Below are positions 16,015-23,813 of a DNA stretch of 44,198 nucleotides, piece after piece; position 1 is the first letter of the stretch, and every line of letters begins with the position of its first letter. A program made the translations under genes and the position numbers. A model generated the notes under the pieces. It did not search any database. It was not told the DNA's origin and was given only the letters and a program-made list of their open reading frames with translations. The stretch comes from Gammaproteobacteria bacterium (lineage in GTDB: Bacteria; Pseudomonadota; Gammaproteobacteria; Nitrosococcales; Methylophagaceae): the NCBI GenBank assembly GCA_029248745.1, contig JAQWIT010000005.1, positions 1-44,198 of the forward strand, given 5' to 3'.

Positions 16015-16950
16015 ATGTCAGCACTTATTTGTGGCTCATTTGCCTACGATACGATTATGGTCTTTCCAGACCAATTTAAAAATCATATCTTGCCAGACAA
16101 AGTGCATATGCTGAATGTCGCTTTCCTCGTCCCAGAACTTCGACGCGAGTTTGGTGGTTGTGCAGGCAATATTGCCTACAACTTGAAATTGCTTGGTGAT
16201 GAACCCTTTGCTATGGGTACTGTTGGTGATGACTTCAGTCCTTATGCTGACTGGATGGATAAGCAAGGTATTTCACGCCAACATGTTCACGCTAAATCAG
16301 GACAGTACACCGCCCAAGCGTTCATCACCACTGATATGGATGATAATCAAATTACGGCCTTTCACCCAGGGGCCATGAACCTCGCTCATGAAACCACTAT
16401 TTCTGAAGCTAGTGATATCAAACTTGCTATCATAGCGCCCGATGGCCGTGATGGCATGATCCAACATGCACAACAACTCACCGATGCAGGTATTCCATTT
16501 ATCTTCGATCCTGGCCAAGGTTTACCTATGTTTGATGGTGCTGATTTAATAAAATTTGCCCAACAAGCCACTTATATCACACTGAATGACTATGAAGCAC
16601 AGCTATTCCAAGATAGAACGGGCTTAACTGCTCAAGAGATTGCTAATCACGTCGAAGCTCTTATTATTACAAGAGGTAGTGAAGGTTCGTATATCTATGC
16701 CGATGGCCAGCGCATCGATATTCCCTGTGCTCAAGCAGAACAAGTAGTCGACCCGACTGGCTGTGGTGACGCATACCGTGCAGGTCTTATTCATGGTATT
16801 TTGCACGATAAAGACTGGGAAACCACCGGCAGAATTGCATCACTTCTAGGAGCAATCAAAATTGCACAGCACGGCACACAAAACCACAACTTTACCCCGG
16901 CTGAGTTTGCTCAAGCATATGAAAAAGAATACGGCATATCAATTACTTAG
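16015..16950 (+). CDS. PfkB-family carbohydrate/nucleoside kinase (substrate not certain)
   Basis: The 311-residue protein is a ribokinase-fold kinase: N-terminal ALICGSFAYDTIMVF, first PfkB signature FGGCAGNIAYNLKLLG (residues about 46-61), lid region, and second signature VDPTGCGDAYRAGLIHG with the catalytic Asp near residue 253. The anion-hole motif is GCGD rather than the usual GAGD. Residues such as NLxxPELRREFGGCAGNIAYNL recall a subgroup annotated as adenosine or sugar kinase in beta- and gammaproteobacteria, but the substrate cannot be told from sequence alone. AAGGA precedes the ATG. It follows rnd after four bases. Confidence 0.85.
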   Translation: MSALICGSFAYDTIMVFPDQFKNHILPDKVHMLNVAFLVPELRREFGGCAGNIAYNLKLLGDEPFAMGTVGDDFSPYADWMDKQGISRQHVHAKSGQYTAQAFITTDMDDNQITAFHPGAMNLAHETTISEASDIKLAIIAPDGRDGMIQHAQQLTDAGIPFIFDPGQGLPMFDGADLIKFAQQATYITLNDYEAQLFQDRTGLTAQEIANHVEALIITRGSEGSYIYADGQRIDIPCAQAEQVVDPTGCGDAYRAGLIHGILHDKDWETTGRIASLLGAIKIAQHGTQNHNFTPAEFAQAYEKEYGISIT

Positions 16951-17087
16951 ATCGTTTTGATGGAGTTAACTTCTGTGTAAAAGCAGACCATAGATTTATC
17001 TAAAATAAGCTTGACACCTATCATACTTTGTCTTGAAAACTCTTACAGTGTCTTTGCAGAGCGCCCATTGTTAATATAGAACTGAGT

Positions 17088-17606
17088 ATGTATACAAACT
17101 TGATATCTGTGCCAGAAGATTTACGATTGTCGAATTGATGATCACGCATGCTGTGGCTGTGATTCTAGCTGCCATTGCTGCCACTAGTTTTATTGCTCTT
17201 ACCCAAGATAACCGCCTCGCCACTCAGGTAAATGAATTGCGATCTTCTCTTGGTCTCGCAAGAAGCGAAGCTATCAAACGTAATCAGCGTGTGACTCTCT
17301 GCCAAAGTTCGACCCAAGCAAGTTGTACTAGAAACAGTGATAAATGGCATCAAGGCTGAGCCATTTTTGTGCATAGTGACGAAGATGTCCAAATTGACTC
17401 TGATGAACTTATCATCACAATTCAATCAAATATTCCTAACAAAAAACATTTCGTTTGGTGCTAGAACGAGAATTACACATAGGCCCAGTGGAATGGGCGT
17501 CGGAGGTTCAAACTGTACGATAACAGTATGTGTTAACAATCAGTTGCAAGGTATAGTAATTTCTAGGATAGGTTGTGCTAGAGAAAAGCCAGACAAAATG
17601 ATTTAA
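17088..17606 (+). pseudogene. FimT/GspH-like pseudopilin remnant
   Basis: From 17114 one frame reads RRFTIVELMITHAVAVILAA, a prepilin N-terminus (Gly-1 replaced by Arg), then QVNELRSSLGLARSEAIKRN and QRVTLCQS, the FimT/GspH hallmark. A TGA near 17357 follows KWHQG, where the family has Trp (GWxxFxD). The frame continues AIFVHSDEDVQIDSDE, then a shift to another frame gives RPSGMGVGGSNCTITVC and GIVISRIGCAR, the family's C-terminal strand. The putative start codon (ATG 17088) is also out of frame with the helix. So there are at least two frameshifts, one nonsense codon and a lost cleavage-site glycine. In intact form it is a minor pilin of the type IV pilus or type II secretion system. Confidence 0.82.
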
Positions 17607-17635
17607 AGGTAAAATCCTGCATCACATAATCATTG

Positions 17636-18124
17636 TCACATCATATAATAAATCAATCGCATACTAAGTAATGCCATCAGCCCTGCAAAAACATCATCGA
17701 CCATAATGCCAAAGCCACCATGCAAATTTTTATCAAACCATCTGATCGGCCATGGCTTTAATATATCGAAAAACCGAAATAAGATAAAGCCAATGAAAAG
17801 CCATTGCCAACCTTGAGGTGCGGCAATCATGGTCACTAGATAACCCACAATCTCATCCCAAACAACGGCTGATGGATCTTCTTTTCCAATCCAATCTGCT
17901 GATTGCTGGCATATACTGATGCCAACCAAAAATGCCAGTACTGTTAAAAATATATATAACGCTAACCCGAGTGGCTCAATTAATAAATAAACGGGAATGG
18001 CTGTAATTGTTCCAAATGTGCCAGGTGCTTTGGGCGCCAAACCAGAACCAAAGCCCAGGCCAAAAAAGCAAACAGGTCTTTTTACAAGCTCTCGGAAATT
18101 AATCTTCGACTGAGAAATGCTCAT
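17636..18124 (-). CDS. pgpA: Phosphatidylglycerophosphatase A
   Basis: PgpA removes phosphate from phosphatidylglycerophosphate to give phosphatidylglycerol in the inner membrane. The 162-residue protein shows GFGSGLAPKAPGTFGTI, DPSAVVWDEIVGYLVTM (metal-binding acidic motif), FILFRFFDILKPWPIRW and GGFGIMVDDVFAGL, and about four membrane segments. Length is normal. Its ATG lies 26 bases inside the end of thiL, so it depends on the ribH-nusB-thiL transcript. Confidence 0.95.
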   Translation of the reverse strand: MSISQSKINFRELVKRPVCFFGLGFGSGLAPKAPGTFGTITAIPVYLLIEPLGLALYIFLTVLAFLVGISICQQSADWIGKEDPSAVVWDEIVGYLVTMIAAPQGWQWLFIGFILFRFFDILKPWPIRWFDKNLHGGFGIMVDDVFAGLMALLSMRLIYYMM

Positions 18125-19076
18125 AACCTTTTCCTGTTAATTCAACTTTTTGCCCATCTCTGTAGAAAACCACTTTTCTTGGTTCGTTTGTGATGGTGCC
18201 AATTTTTGTATAGATACCTTTTACCTTCTTTAATTCGTCTTGTTTTTCTAACGGTACGGTAAAACACAGCTCGTAGTCATCACCCGCGTATAAAGCTAAC
18301 TGCTCAGCTTGTTCTTTACTGACAATATCCGTTAATGCTGATGATATCGGAAGCGCTTCTAATTCAATATTGGCACCTACATGACTCTTTTCTAGTATGT
18401 GGCTCAAATCAGCCGCTAACCCATCTGATATATCAATGGCAGAATTCGCGATACCGTGCAGTGCTCGTCCCAGTTCTATTTTAGGTGTTGGCTTGTCTAA
18501 TCGCTGCTGTAAAAAGGCTTCTTGTTGCTGCTTACCTTGTTGAACCTTTAACTGGTTTTGTTTTAATTTTAACCCTGCCCCGGCGTCACCCACAGTATCT
18601 GATACATAAATGTTATCACCTAGGCAGGCACCATCTCTTCGTAATGCCTGCTCCGGCTCCACAAAGCCATTTACTTGGATGGTGATACTCAGAGGGCCTC
18701 TTGTCGTATCACCCCCTATTAAGGCGATTTGATGTTGCTTGGCTAACGTTGCTAAGCCTTCGGCAAACGCCGCCAGCCATGGCTCTTTTACCTCGGGTAA
18801 GGTTAGGGCTAATGTAAACCAAGCTGGTTTTGCGCCCATTGCGGCTAAATCACTTAGGCTGACAGCAAGACTCTTATGGCCTAAACTTTCGGGATCAGCA
18901 TTAGGTAGGAAATGAATGCCTTCTACTAAGGTATCAACTGAAATGGCAATTTGCTGATTGATCTCGGCTTGTACAATGGCACAATCATCACCGATTCCCA
19001 GTAGAACATCACTTCGTGGCGTACTGATCTTTTCGAAATAATACTTAATCAGGGAAAATTCGGATAAACCCGGCAT
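18099..19076 (-). CDS. thiL: Thiamine-monophosphate kinase
   Basis: ThiL phosphorylates thiamine monophosphate to the active cofactor TPP. The 325-residue protein has the AIR-synthase-like fold markers: SEFSLIKYYF, VLLGIGDDCAIVQ, ISVDTLVEGIHFL, LAVSLSDLAAMGAKPAWFTL, IALIGGDTTRGPLSITIQV, YVSDTVGDAGAGL, AIDISDGLAADLSHIL and YAGDDYELCFTV. Length is normal. It overlaps pgpA and lies 15 bp after nusB. It is the only thiamine-pathway enzyme gene recognised with confidence in the window and would complete TPP formation from TMP, including TMP made from imported thiamine. Confidence 0.96.
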   Translation of the reverse strand: MPGLSEFSLIKYYFEKISTPRSDVLLGIGDDCAIVQAEINQQIAISVDTLVEGIHFLPNADPESLGHKSLAVSLSDLAAMGAKPAWFTLALTLPEVKEPWLAAFAEGLATLAKQHQIALIGGDTTRGPLSITIQVNGFVEPEQALRRDGACLGDNIYVSDTVGDAGAGLKLKQNQLKVQQGKQQQEAFLQQRLDKPTPKIELGRALHGIANSAIDISDGLAADLSHILEKSHVGANIELEALPISSALTDIVSKEQAEQLALYAGDDYELCFTVPLEKQDELKKVKGIYTKIGTITNEPRKVVFYRDGQKVELTGKGYEHFSVED

Positions 19077-19091
19077 GTCTGTTAGCGAGAG

Positions 19092-19547
19092 CTATTTATT
19101 CTTTTTTTGAGCTTTGGCAGTCTCATATTCAACCGTTCTTAGTTTCGAACCCATTTTATCTAATACGCCGTTGACGTATTTATGCCCTTTTTCACCACCA
19201 AAAGCTTTCGCTAATTCGACGGCTTCGTTCAACACCACACGGTAAGGAATTTCTGGACGATGAATAAACTCATAAACGGCTAACCGTAAAACAGAGCTTT
19301 CTACAGGATCAACAGCTGCTAAAGAACGATCAACAGCATAGGTTAACTCTGAATCGAGCTGCTCTATTTCTTTTGAAACACCTTCCACCAAAGACATAAA
19401 ATATTTTTGGTCCATCTTCTCGGAGTTTTCAGCTGAAACAAATTCTAAAGCATCTATAGAAACCGCTGTTTGTTCATTGACTAAGGCATGATATAACGCT
19501 TGGACTGCCGCACGGCGGGCATGCGAACGGGGTAAGGCTGCTGACAT
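19092..19547 (-). CDS. nusB: Transcription antitermination protein NusB
   Basis: NusB, with S10 (NusE), binds boxA RNA to assemble the rRNA antitermination complex. The 151-residue protein reads SHARRAAVQALYHALVNEQT, DQKYFMSLVEGVSKEIEQLD, VDPVESSVLRLAVYEF and IPYRVVLNEAVELAKAFGGE then KGHKYVNGVLDKMG, the complete all-helical NusB fold. It lies three bases after ribH, the usual ribH-nusB pairing. Confidence 0.96.
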   Translation of the reverse strand: MSAALPRSHARRAAVQALYHALVNEQTAVSIDALEFVSAENSEKMDQKYFMSLVEGVSKEIEQLDSELTYAVDRSLAAVDPVESSVLRLAVYEFIHRPEIPYRVVLNEAVELAKAFGGEKGHKYVNGVLDKMGSKLRTVEYETAKAQKKNK

Positions 19548-19550
19548 CGA

Positions 19551-20030
19551 TTATGCACTCTCAATTTGTCTAAGCACATTCACCATTTCTATTGTGCCCA
19601 TCGCTGCTTCAGCACCTTTATTCCCTGCTTTTGTGCCGGCTCGTTCAATAGCCTGTTCAATCGTGTCGACAGTCAAGACACCAAACGAAACAGGAATATC
19701 AAGCTGTAATGTCAATTGACCAAGGCCTTTCGAACATTCGCCTGCTACAAAATCAAAATGTGGCGTTCCGCCACGTATAACGGCACCCAACGCAATAATT
19801 GCATCGTATTTCCCGGTTTTCCCCATACGCTGAACTGCAAGCGGAATTTCGACTGCGCCTGGTACACGTGCTAATTCGATATCACTTTCACTTGCACCAT
19901 GACGAACAAGTGTGTCAATTGCACCAGAAATGAGGTTATCAACAATAAAGTCATTAAAACGGCCAGCGACGATGCCAATACGCATATCTTTGGCTGAAAA
20001 ATCACCGGAAAAGGTCGTGATCTTGCTCAT
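19551..20030 (-). CDS. ribH: 6,7-dimethyl-8-ribityllumazine synthase
   Basis: RibH condenses 5-amino-6-ribitylamino-uracil with 3,4-dihydroxy-2-butanone 4-phosphate, the penultimate riboflavin step. The 159-residue protein shows [54 protein letters not shown] with the catalytic His in the PHFDFV motif, and [20 protein letters not shown] and GNKGAEAA. Length is normal. The usual upstream rib genes are absent here; apaH lies upstream, about 100 bp away. No FMN riboswitch was seen in that gap. Confidence 0.97.
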   Translation of the reverse strand: MSKITTFSGDFSAKDMRIGIVAGRFNDFIVDNLISGAIDTLVRHGASESDIELARVPGAVEIPLAVQRMGKTGKYDAIIALGAVIRGGTPHFDFVAGECSKGLGQLTLQLDIPVSFGVLTVDTIEQAIERAGTKAGNKGAEAAMGTIEMVNVLRQIESA

Positions 20031-20127
20031 GGTTTAACTATCCGCAGTATTAAAAAACTCTATTGTACTGTTTTTCAGCATTTTCTGCCTGATGGACTCA
20101 GTGATAGCGTGAAGTGATTCAACTCAC

Positions 20128-20970
20128 TTAGAGGTTTGATTTATCTTCACCCTGTTGCGCGTCAATGAAAAACCACTCATAGGGTTGCTTATCAATTCTC
20201 AATGCAGTCAACTTTTCTCCCCAAACAGCACCGCTATCTAAAGAAAACACTTGGCCATATTGACCTGTGCCCAGTGTTGACCAATGACCGAAAACAATAC
20301 GTTCTGTTTTTGTTTTTCTATTCGGCATATCAAACCATGGTGTCTGCCCATCTGGACTTTCACTTGGCTTACCTTTGTGTTTAAGTGCTAATCGCTCATC
20401 CTCGTGACAATAGCGTAAGCGTGTAAAGCAATTAGTGATATAGCGTAGGCGATCCCATCCCTTCAGCATTTTTGACCAGCGTTGAGGATCGTTACCGTAC
20501 ATGTGTTGGAAAAATGTTGGCCAATCATCACTTTGTAATACTTCCTCAACTTCCTGAGCACGCTTTTTTGCTTTGCTCAATGTCCATATTGGAGGTAAAC
20601 CCGCATGAACCATTGTAAAACCTAATTTAGCATCATGATGCAACAAGGGTTGACGGCGTAACCAGTCTATCAATTCATCTCTATCTGGCGCATTCAATAC
20701 TGAATCCATCGTATCCAAACGATGATGATGCTTAGTGACACCACATGCATTTGCCAATAAATGTAGATCGTGGTTTCCCAGGACAACTTTGGCAACTGTT
20801 GGCCCTAGATCTTTGGTAAACCTTAATACTTCCGCTGATTTTGGCCCACGGTTCACTAAGTCGCCAGCCAGCCAAATTTGATCATTTTGTTGATCAAACT
20901 TTACTAGCTCCAACATTGCTTGTAGCTCATCAAAACAGCCTTGAATATCGCCTATGGCATAAACCGCCAT
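20128..20970 (-). CDS. apaH: Diadenosine tetraphosphatase (symmetrical)
   Basis: ApaH splits Ap4A to two ADP and can also remove Np4 caps from RNA. The 280-residue protein has the metallophosphoesterase motifs in order: YAIGDIQGCFDELQ, LAGDLVNRGPKS, LGNHDLHLLA and MVHAGLPPIW, plus the ApaH-specific C-terminal part (WGEKLTALRIDKQP). Length is normal. It stands alone between ribH and a divergent DUF3465 gene. Confidence 0.95.
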   Translation of the reverse strand: MAVYAIGDIQGCFDELQAMLELVKFDQQNDQIWLAGDLVNRGPKSAEVLRFTKDLGPTVAKVVLGNHDLHLLANACGVTKHHHRLDTMDSVLNAPDRDELIDWLRRQPLLHHDAKLGFTMVHAGLPPIWTLSKAKKRAQEVEEVLQSDDWPTFFQHMYGNDPQRWSKMLKGWDRLRYITNCFTRLRYCHEDERLALKHKGKPSESPDGQTPWFDMPNRKTKTERIVFGHWSTLGTGQYGQVFSLDSGAVWGEKLTALRIDKQPYEWFFIDAQQGEDKSNL

Positions 20971-21093
20971 CTAGTTCCTCCACAATAAAAACACCGCTCC
21001 TTCGCCCTGTTACCGAGACAAAAAAACATATTGTTTGATTATATTACTCTTGTCCGTATCATTGAAAAAAACAAATTTAGTGACGTACTTAGC

Positions 21094-21120
21094 AATAATG
21101 CACTATTACTGTGCATTATT
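21094..21120. repeat. 10-bp perfect inverted repeat upstream of the DUF3465 gene
   Basis: AATAATGCAC and GTGCATTATT are perfect inverted repeats around a 7-base spacer, ending 44 bp before the ATG at 21165. No T-run follows, so it is not a simple terminator. It could be an operator for a dimeric regulator or an RNA hairpin in the apaH/DUF3465 intergenic region. Confidence 0.6.
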
Positions 21121-21164
21121 TATCTAAACCGAGCGCTGGTTATCAAAAAGTTACAGGGTGGACT

Positions 21165-21605
21165 ATGTTTAAAACAGCTCGGCAAAAACAGCGCTTTTTA
21201 CTGCTTATCGCTTTTATTGTAGTGGGTTTTGCTGCTGGTTATTATAATCCGGAACAAGTAACTCGAGCACCGCTTCCTGATTCCGTTCAAGCTGCTTTTG
21301 CACAACACTTAAGCGATGTACAACTTGAAGTGAATGGCACTATTGTCAAATTGCTACCTGATGATGACACCGGTACGCGCCACCAAAAGTTTATTGTTCG
21401 TTCTAATAGTGGGCCTACTCTTTTAGTCGCGCATAATATCGACCTTGCACCCCGTATCAAATCTCTACAGAAAGGTAATAAAATAACGCTATTTGGTGAA
21501 TATAAATGGAATGTAAAAGGCGGTATTTTACATCGGACCCATCACGATCCAGGAGGTCGACACATTGGTGGCTGGATAGATTATCAAGGTAAAAGATACC
21601 AATAA
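21165..21605 (+). CDS. DUF3465 family protein (membrane-anchored or exported)
   Basis: The start is set at the ATG at 21165, which has AGGGTGG just before it. The 146-residue protein has an N-terminal hydrophobic segment (FLLLIAFIVVGFAAGYY), then a beta-rich domain with VNGTIVKLLPDDDTGTRHQK, FIVRSNSGPTLLVAHNID, GNKITLFGEYKWNVKGGI and LHRTHHDPGGRHIGGWI, matching the DUF3465 family, which looks like a small OB-like fold. The function is not established. The conserved HRTHHDPGGRH cluster could bind metal or nucleic acid, but that is only a guess. It is followed two bases later by the glycosylase gene, so the two are probably co-translated. Confidence 0.78.
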   Translation: MFKTARQKQRFLLLIAFIVVGFAAGYYNPEQVTRAPLPDSVQAAFAQHLSDVQLEVNGTIVKLLPDDDTGTRHQKFIVRSNSGPTLLVAHNIDLAPRIKSLQKGNKITLFGEYKWNVKGGILHRTHHDPGGRHIGGWIDYQGKRYQ

Positions 21606-21607
21606 CC

Positions 21608-22129
21608 ATGACCGATTCGCTAACAGAAACTGAAATAGGTTTTCCCCCTCTCGTAGGCGCTTCACCCCGTTTTCTGGTTTTAGGTTCAATGCCCGGAGTT
21701 AAATCACTAAGCGAGCAACAGTATTACGCTCACCCTCGTAATGCTTTTTGGCCCATTATGGCCAAATTATTTGGTTTCGACCCCACTTTAGATTATGAAG
21801 AACGTTGCACTTTTCTCATGCAATCAGGCATGGCTGTATGGGATGTTTTATACACTTGTCGCCGTCCTGGCAGTTTAGATGCCAATATCGACAGTACTTC
21901 TATGGAAACAAATAATTTCCGTTCTTTTTTTCATCAATATGCCTCTATCTCGACAGTGCTTTTTAACGGTGCCAAAGCTGAAGCTGTTTTCCAACAAATA
22001 TTGCCTTCTTTAGACGAAACCCAACGTTCGGCCATTTCGATGGAGCGATTACCTAGCACCAGCCCTGCCCATGCCTCACTCAGCTTTGAACAAAAGTTAG
22101 CCGCTTGGAAAGCCGCTTTCTCCGCCTAA
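21608..22129 (+). CDS. DNA-deoxyinosine (hypoxanthine/uracil) glycosylase, UDG superfamily
   Basis: The 173-residue protein has the UDG-fold motif A variant LVLGSMPGVKSLSEQQYYAH then PRNAFWPIM, and motif B LPSTSPAHASLSFEQKL, as in the hypoxanthine-DNA glycosylase (family 6) group. These enzymes excise deaminated adenine (hypoxanthine) and sometimes uracil from DNA. The Asn of PRNAFW and the SPAHAS loop are in place. Length is normal. It is coupled to the DUF3465 gene. Confidence 0.85.
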   Translation: MTDSLTETEIGFPPLVGASPRFLVLGSMPGVKSLSEQQYYAHPRNAFWPIMAKLFGFDPTLDYEERCTFLMQSGMAVWDVLYTCRRPGSLDANIDSTSMETNNFRSFFHQYASISTVLFNGAKAEAVFQQILPSLDETQRSAISMERLPSTSPAHASLSFEQKLAAWKAAFSA

Positions 22130-22157
22130 TTTAAAACGTACTACGACTTTGCACAGT

Positions 22158-22180
22158 CTAGCTTGATGAGTGAAAGCTAG
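22158..22180. other. Hairpin between the glycosylase gene and cysB
   Basis: CTAGCTT and AAGCTAG pair over seven bases around a 9-base loop, 28 bp after the glycosylase stop. Only a weak T-rich stretch (TATTTGT) follows, so termination is uncertain. Confidence 0.3.
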
Positions 22181-22274
22181 TATTTGTACTAACTCCCTAT
22201 GAGTAACGAATAATCTATAATTTTAGACGTATATAGATGGAATCTCTTTTGCTTTTTGGAATCACAGACAAACC

Positions 22275-23222
22275 ATGCAGTTAAGACAACTCCTTTATGT
22301 CCAAGAGATCGCCCGTCACAATTTCAGTGTGTCAGCTGCTGCCAGTGCGATTAATACGTCTCAACCTGGTGTAAGTAACCAAGTCCAACTGCTTGAAGAA
22401 GAACTGGGACTCAAAATATTTGAGCGCCATGGTAAGCGTTTGCTCAACCTCACCCCTTTTGGTCAATCTGTCTTGGCCTTGGCAAACCGAGTTCTATTAG
22501 ATGTAGACAATATACATAAACTCGCTGAAGACAGCCGCGATGATCAGTCTGGTATCCTTTCGATTGGTACGACACATACCCAAGCACGTTATGCATTAGC
22601 GCCTGCTATCAAAGAATTCACCCAACTTTACCCTGATATACACCTGAAGATGGTCCAAGGAACGCCTTCAGAGATTACAAAAATGGCCGAAACAGGTGAG
22701 TTAGATATTGTTATCGCAACAGAGGCTATTGCTAAATCTAAACATTTATCTGTATTGCCCTGTTATAACTGGAATCGCTCTGTTATTGTTCCAGCCAACC
22801 ACCCTCTTTTGTCAGAAAAAAGTATCACGATAGAACAAATCGCCGAATACCCCATTGTGTCCTATATGCAAAACATCACTGGGCGAGCAATGCAAGACAG
22901 GGCTTTTCAAGAACACAATTTAACGCCTAACATTGTCTTCACAGCAACAGATGCAGATGTTATCAAAACCTATGTTGAAATGGGCTTAGGTATCGGTATC
23001 ATTGCTTCTATGGCATTTAACCCCATCAAAGATTTACCGTTGCAGGCTATCGATGCTAGTCACCTATTTCACCCTAGTACCACTTTACTGGGTTACAGAG
23101 CTGATAGTTATTTACGTGCCTACAGCTATGCTTTTATCGAATGCTTCGCGCCTCATTTAACACGTAAAGTGATTGACAGCAGACAGCCACATTACAAGGC
23201 GCCACACAAAGCAACACGTTAA
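22275..23222 (+). CDS. cysB: LysR-family regulator, CysB type
   Basis: CysB is the activator of sulfate assimilation and cystine uptake genes, sensing N-acetylserine and sulfide. The 315-residue protein aligns by eye to E. coli CysB: MQLRQLLYVQEIARHNFSVS, NTSQPGVSNQVQLLEEELGL and KIFERHGKRL (winged helix-turn-helix). The effector domain then shows IGTTHTQARYALAPAIKEF, VQGTPSEITKMAETGELDIV, IATEAIAKSKHLSVLPCYNW, NRSVIVPANHPLL, and ADVIKTYVEMGLGIGIIASM. The THTQARY and CYNWNRS motifs separate CysB/Cbl from other LysR proteins. The C-terminus is slightly different from enteric CysB. It stands alone upstream of a 590-bp gap and the Sco-peroxidase gene. Confidence 0.88.
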   Translation: MQLRQLLYVQEIARHNFSVSAAASAINTSQPGVSNQVQLLEEELGLKIFERHGKRLLNLTPFGQSVLALANRVLLDVDNIHKLAEDSRDDQSGILSIGTTHTQARYALAPAIKEFTQLYPDIHLKMVQGTPSEITKMAETGELDIVIATEAIAKSKHLSVLPCYNWNRSVIVPANHPLLSEKSITIEQIAEYPIVSYMQNITGRAMQDRAFQEHNLTPNIVFTATDADVIKTYVEMGLGIGIIASMAFNPIKDLPLQAIDASHLFHPSTTLLGYRADSYLRAYSYAFIECFAPHLTRKVIDSRQPHYKAPHKATR

Positions 23223-23377
23223 TACTTGTTCATACTTTTGCTAGAGCCAACTAATTACTTTTCGACTGTGGGCCGCGTAATCATTACACAGGCACCTTGA
23301 TAGTTTTGTAGCCTATCTTGGACGCTCAATTCTAAATGCTTTTCCCTTGCATGTCCTAACTTCAGTCATTACTTGGC

Positions 23378-23494
23378 ATGGCCGCTAGTTCCCTTTTCTT
23401 ATATGTTATTTCAGGTATGGTCCTATTCAAATTTGTCCTCAAGCTTTCATTATTCTTGTTGCATGGCCATAGCAGTATGATCATGTGTACATAA
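23378..23494 (+). CDS. Short hydrophobic frame, 38 residues (doubtful)
   Basis: ATG at 23378 opens a 38-residue frame with a single membrane-like segment and a His/Met end: MAASSLFLYVISGMVLFKFV at the start, LHGHSSMIMCT at the end. No ribosome-binding site precedes it. It could be chance, a remnant of a DoxX-like membrane protein, or a small membrane peptide. It is recorded because it lies upstream of a gene with a Met/His-rich insert. Confidence 0.15.
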   Translation: MAASSLFLYVISGMVLFKFVLKLSLFLLHGHSSMIMCT

Positions 23495-23656
23495 TAATTA
23501 TTTCTATAAAACGCCATATCACTGCCCCAGCGAAGAAACATTATTGCTGGTCAACTTAAGTTTACAGCCCATGGTAAAAACACTAAGACCTCTCTTATAT
23601 CTAGCATAGTTTGTTCTTAGTTTAAAAAGTTTGTCGATTAAATATCGGCTTGAGTC

Positions 23657-23695
23657 GGTGTAGCTACCATAGCGATGGCTACACCCACTTTTTTT
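23657..23695 (+). terminator. Rho-independent terminator
   Basis: GGTGTAGC (23657-23664) pairs perfectly with GCTACACC (23678-23685) around a 13-base loop, followed after three bases by a run of seven T. It lies far from any annotated upstream stop codon, so it ends either a long cysB 3' leader or an unannotated transcript. Confidence 0.75.
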
Positions 23696-23813
23696 GAAAT
23701 TTATTAATCTTGTTGTGGAACTTTAATAAAGCTAAACAAGACTAAACGGTACAATAAAAAAGTGCTAGAATAGCGCTTCAAAAAATTCAACTTGTCGTTT
23801 AGGAGTTCGGAAA

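Larger units (their letters stand above)
23223..23813. other. 591-bp intergenic region between cysB and the Sco-peroxidase gene
   Basis: No long open frame on either strand. It contains a clear rho-independent terminator-like hairpin (23657-23695), about 430 bp after cysB, and one short hydrophobic frame (23378-23494). A TAGAAT -10-like site at 23766-23771 lacks a good -35. It might hold a small RNA ending at the terminator, or decayed coding sequence. Confidence 0.6.

Noticed and set aside
5951-17359. UGA read as tryptophan, since TGA replaces expected Trp in both pilin remnants
   Set aside because: Core genes here use TGG for Trp, TGA is used as a real stop (for example moaB and mtaD), and the same remnants also carry frameshifts and TAA/TAG codons.
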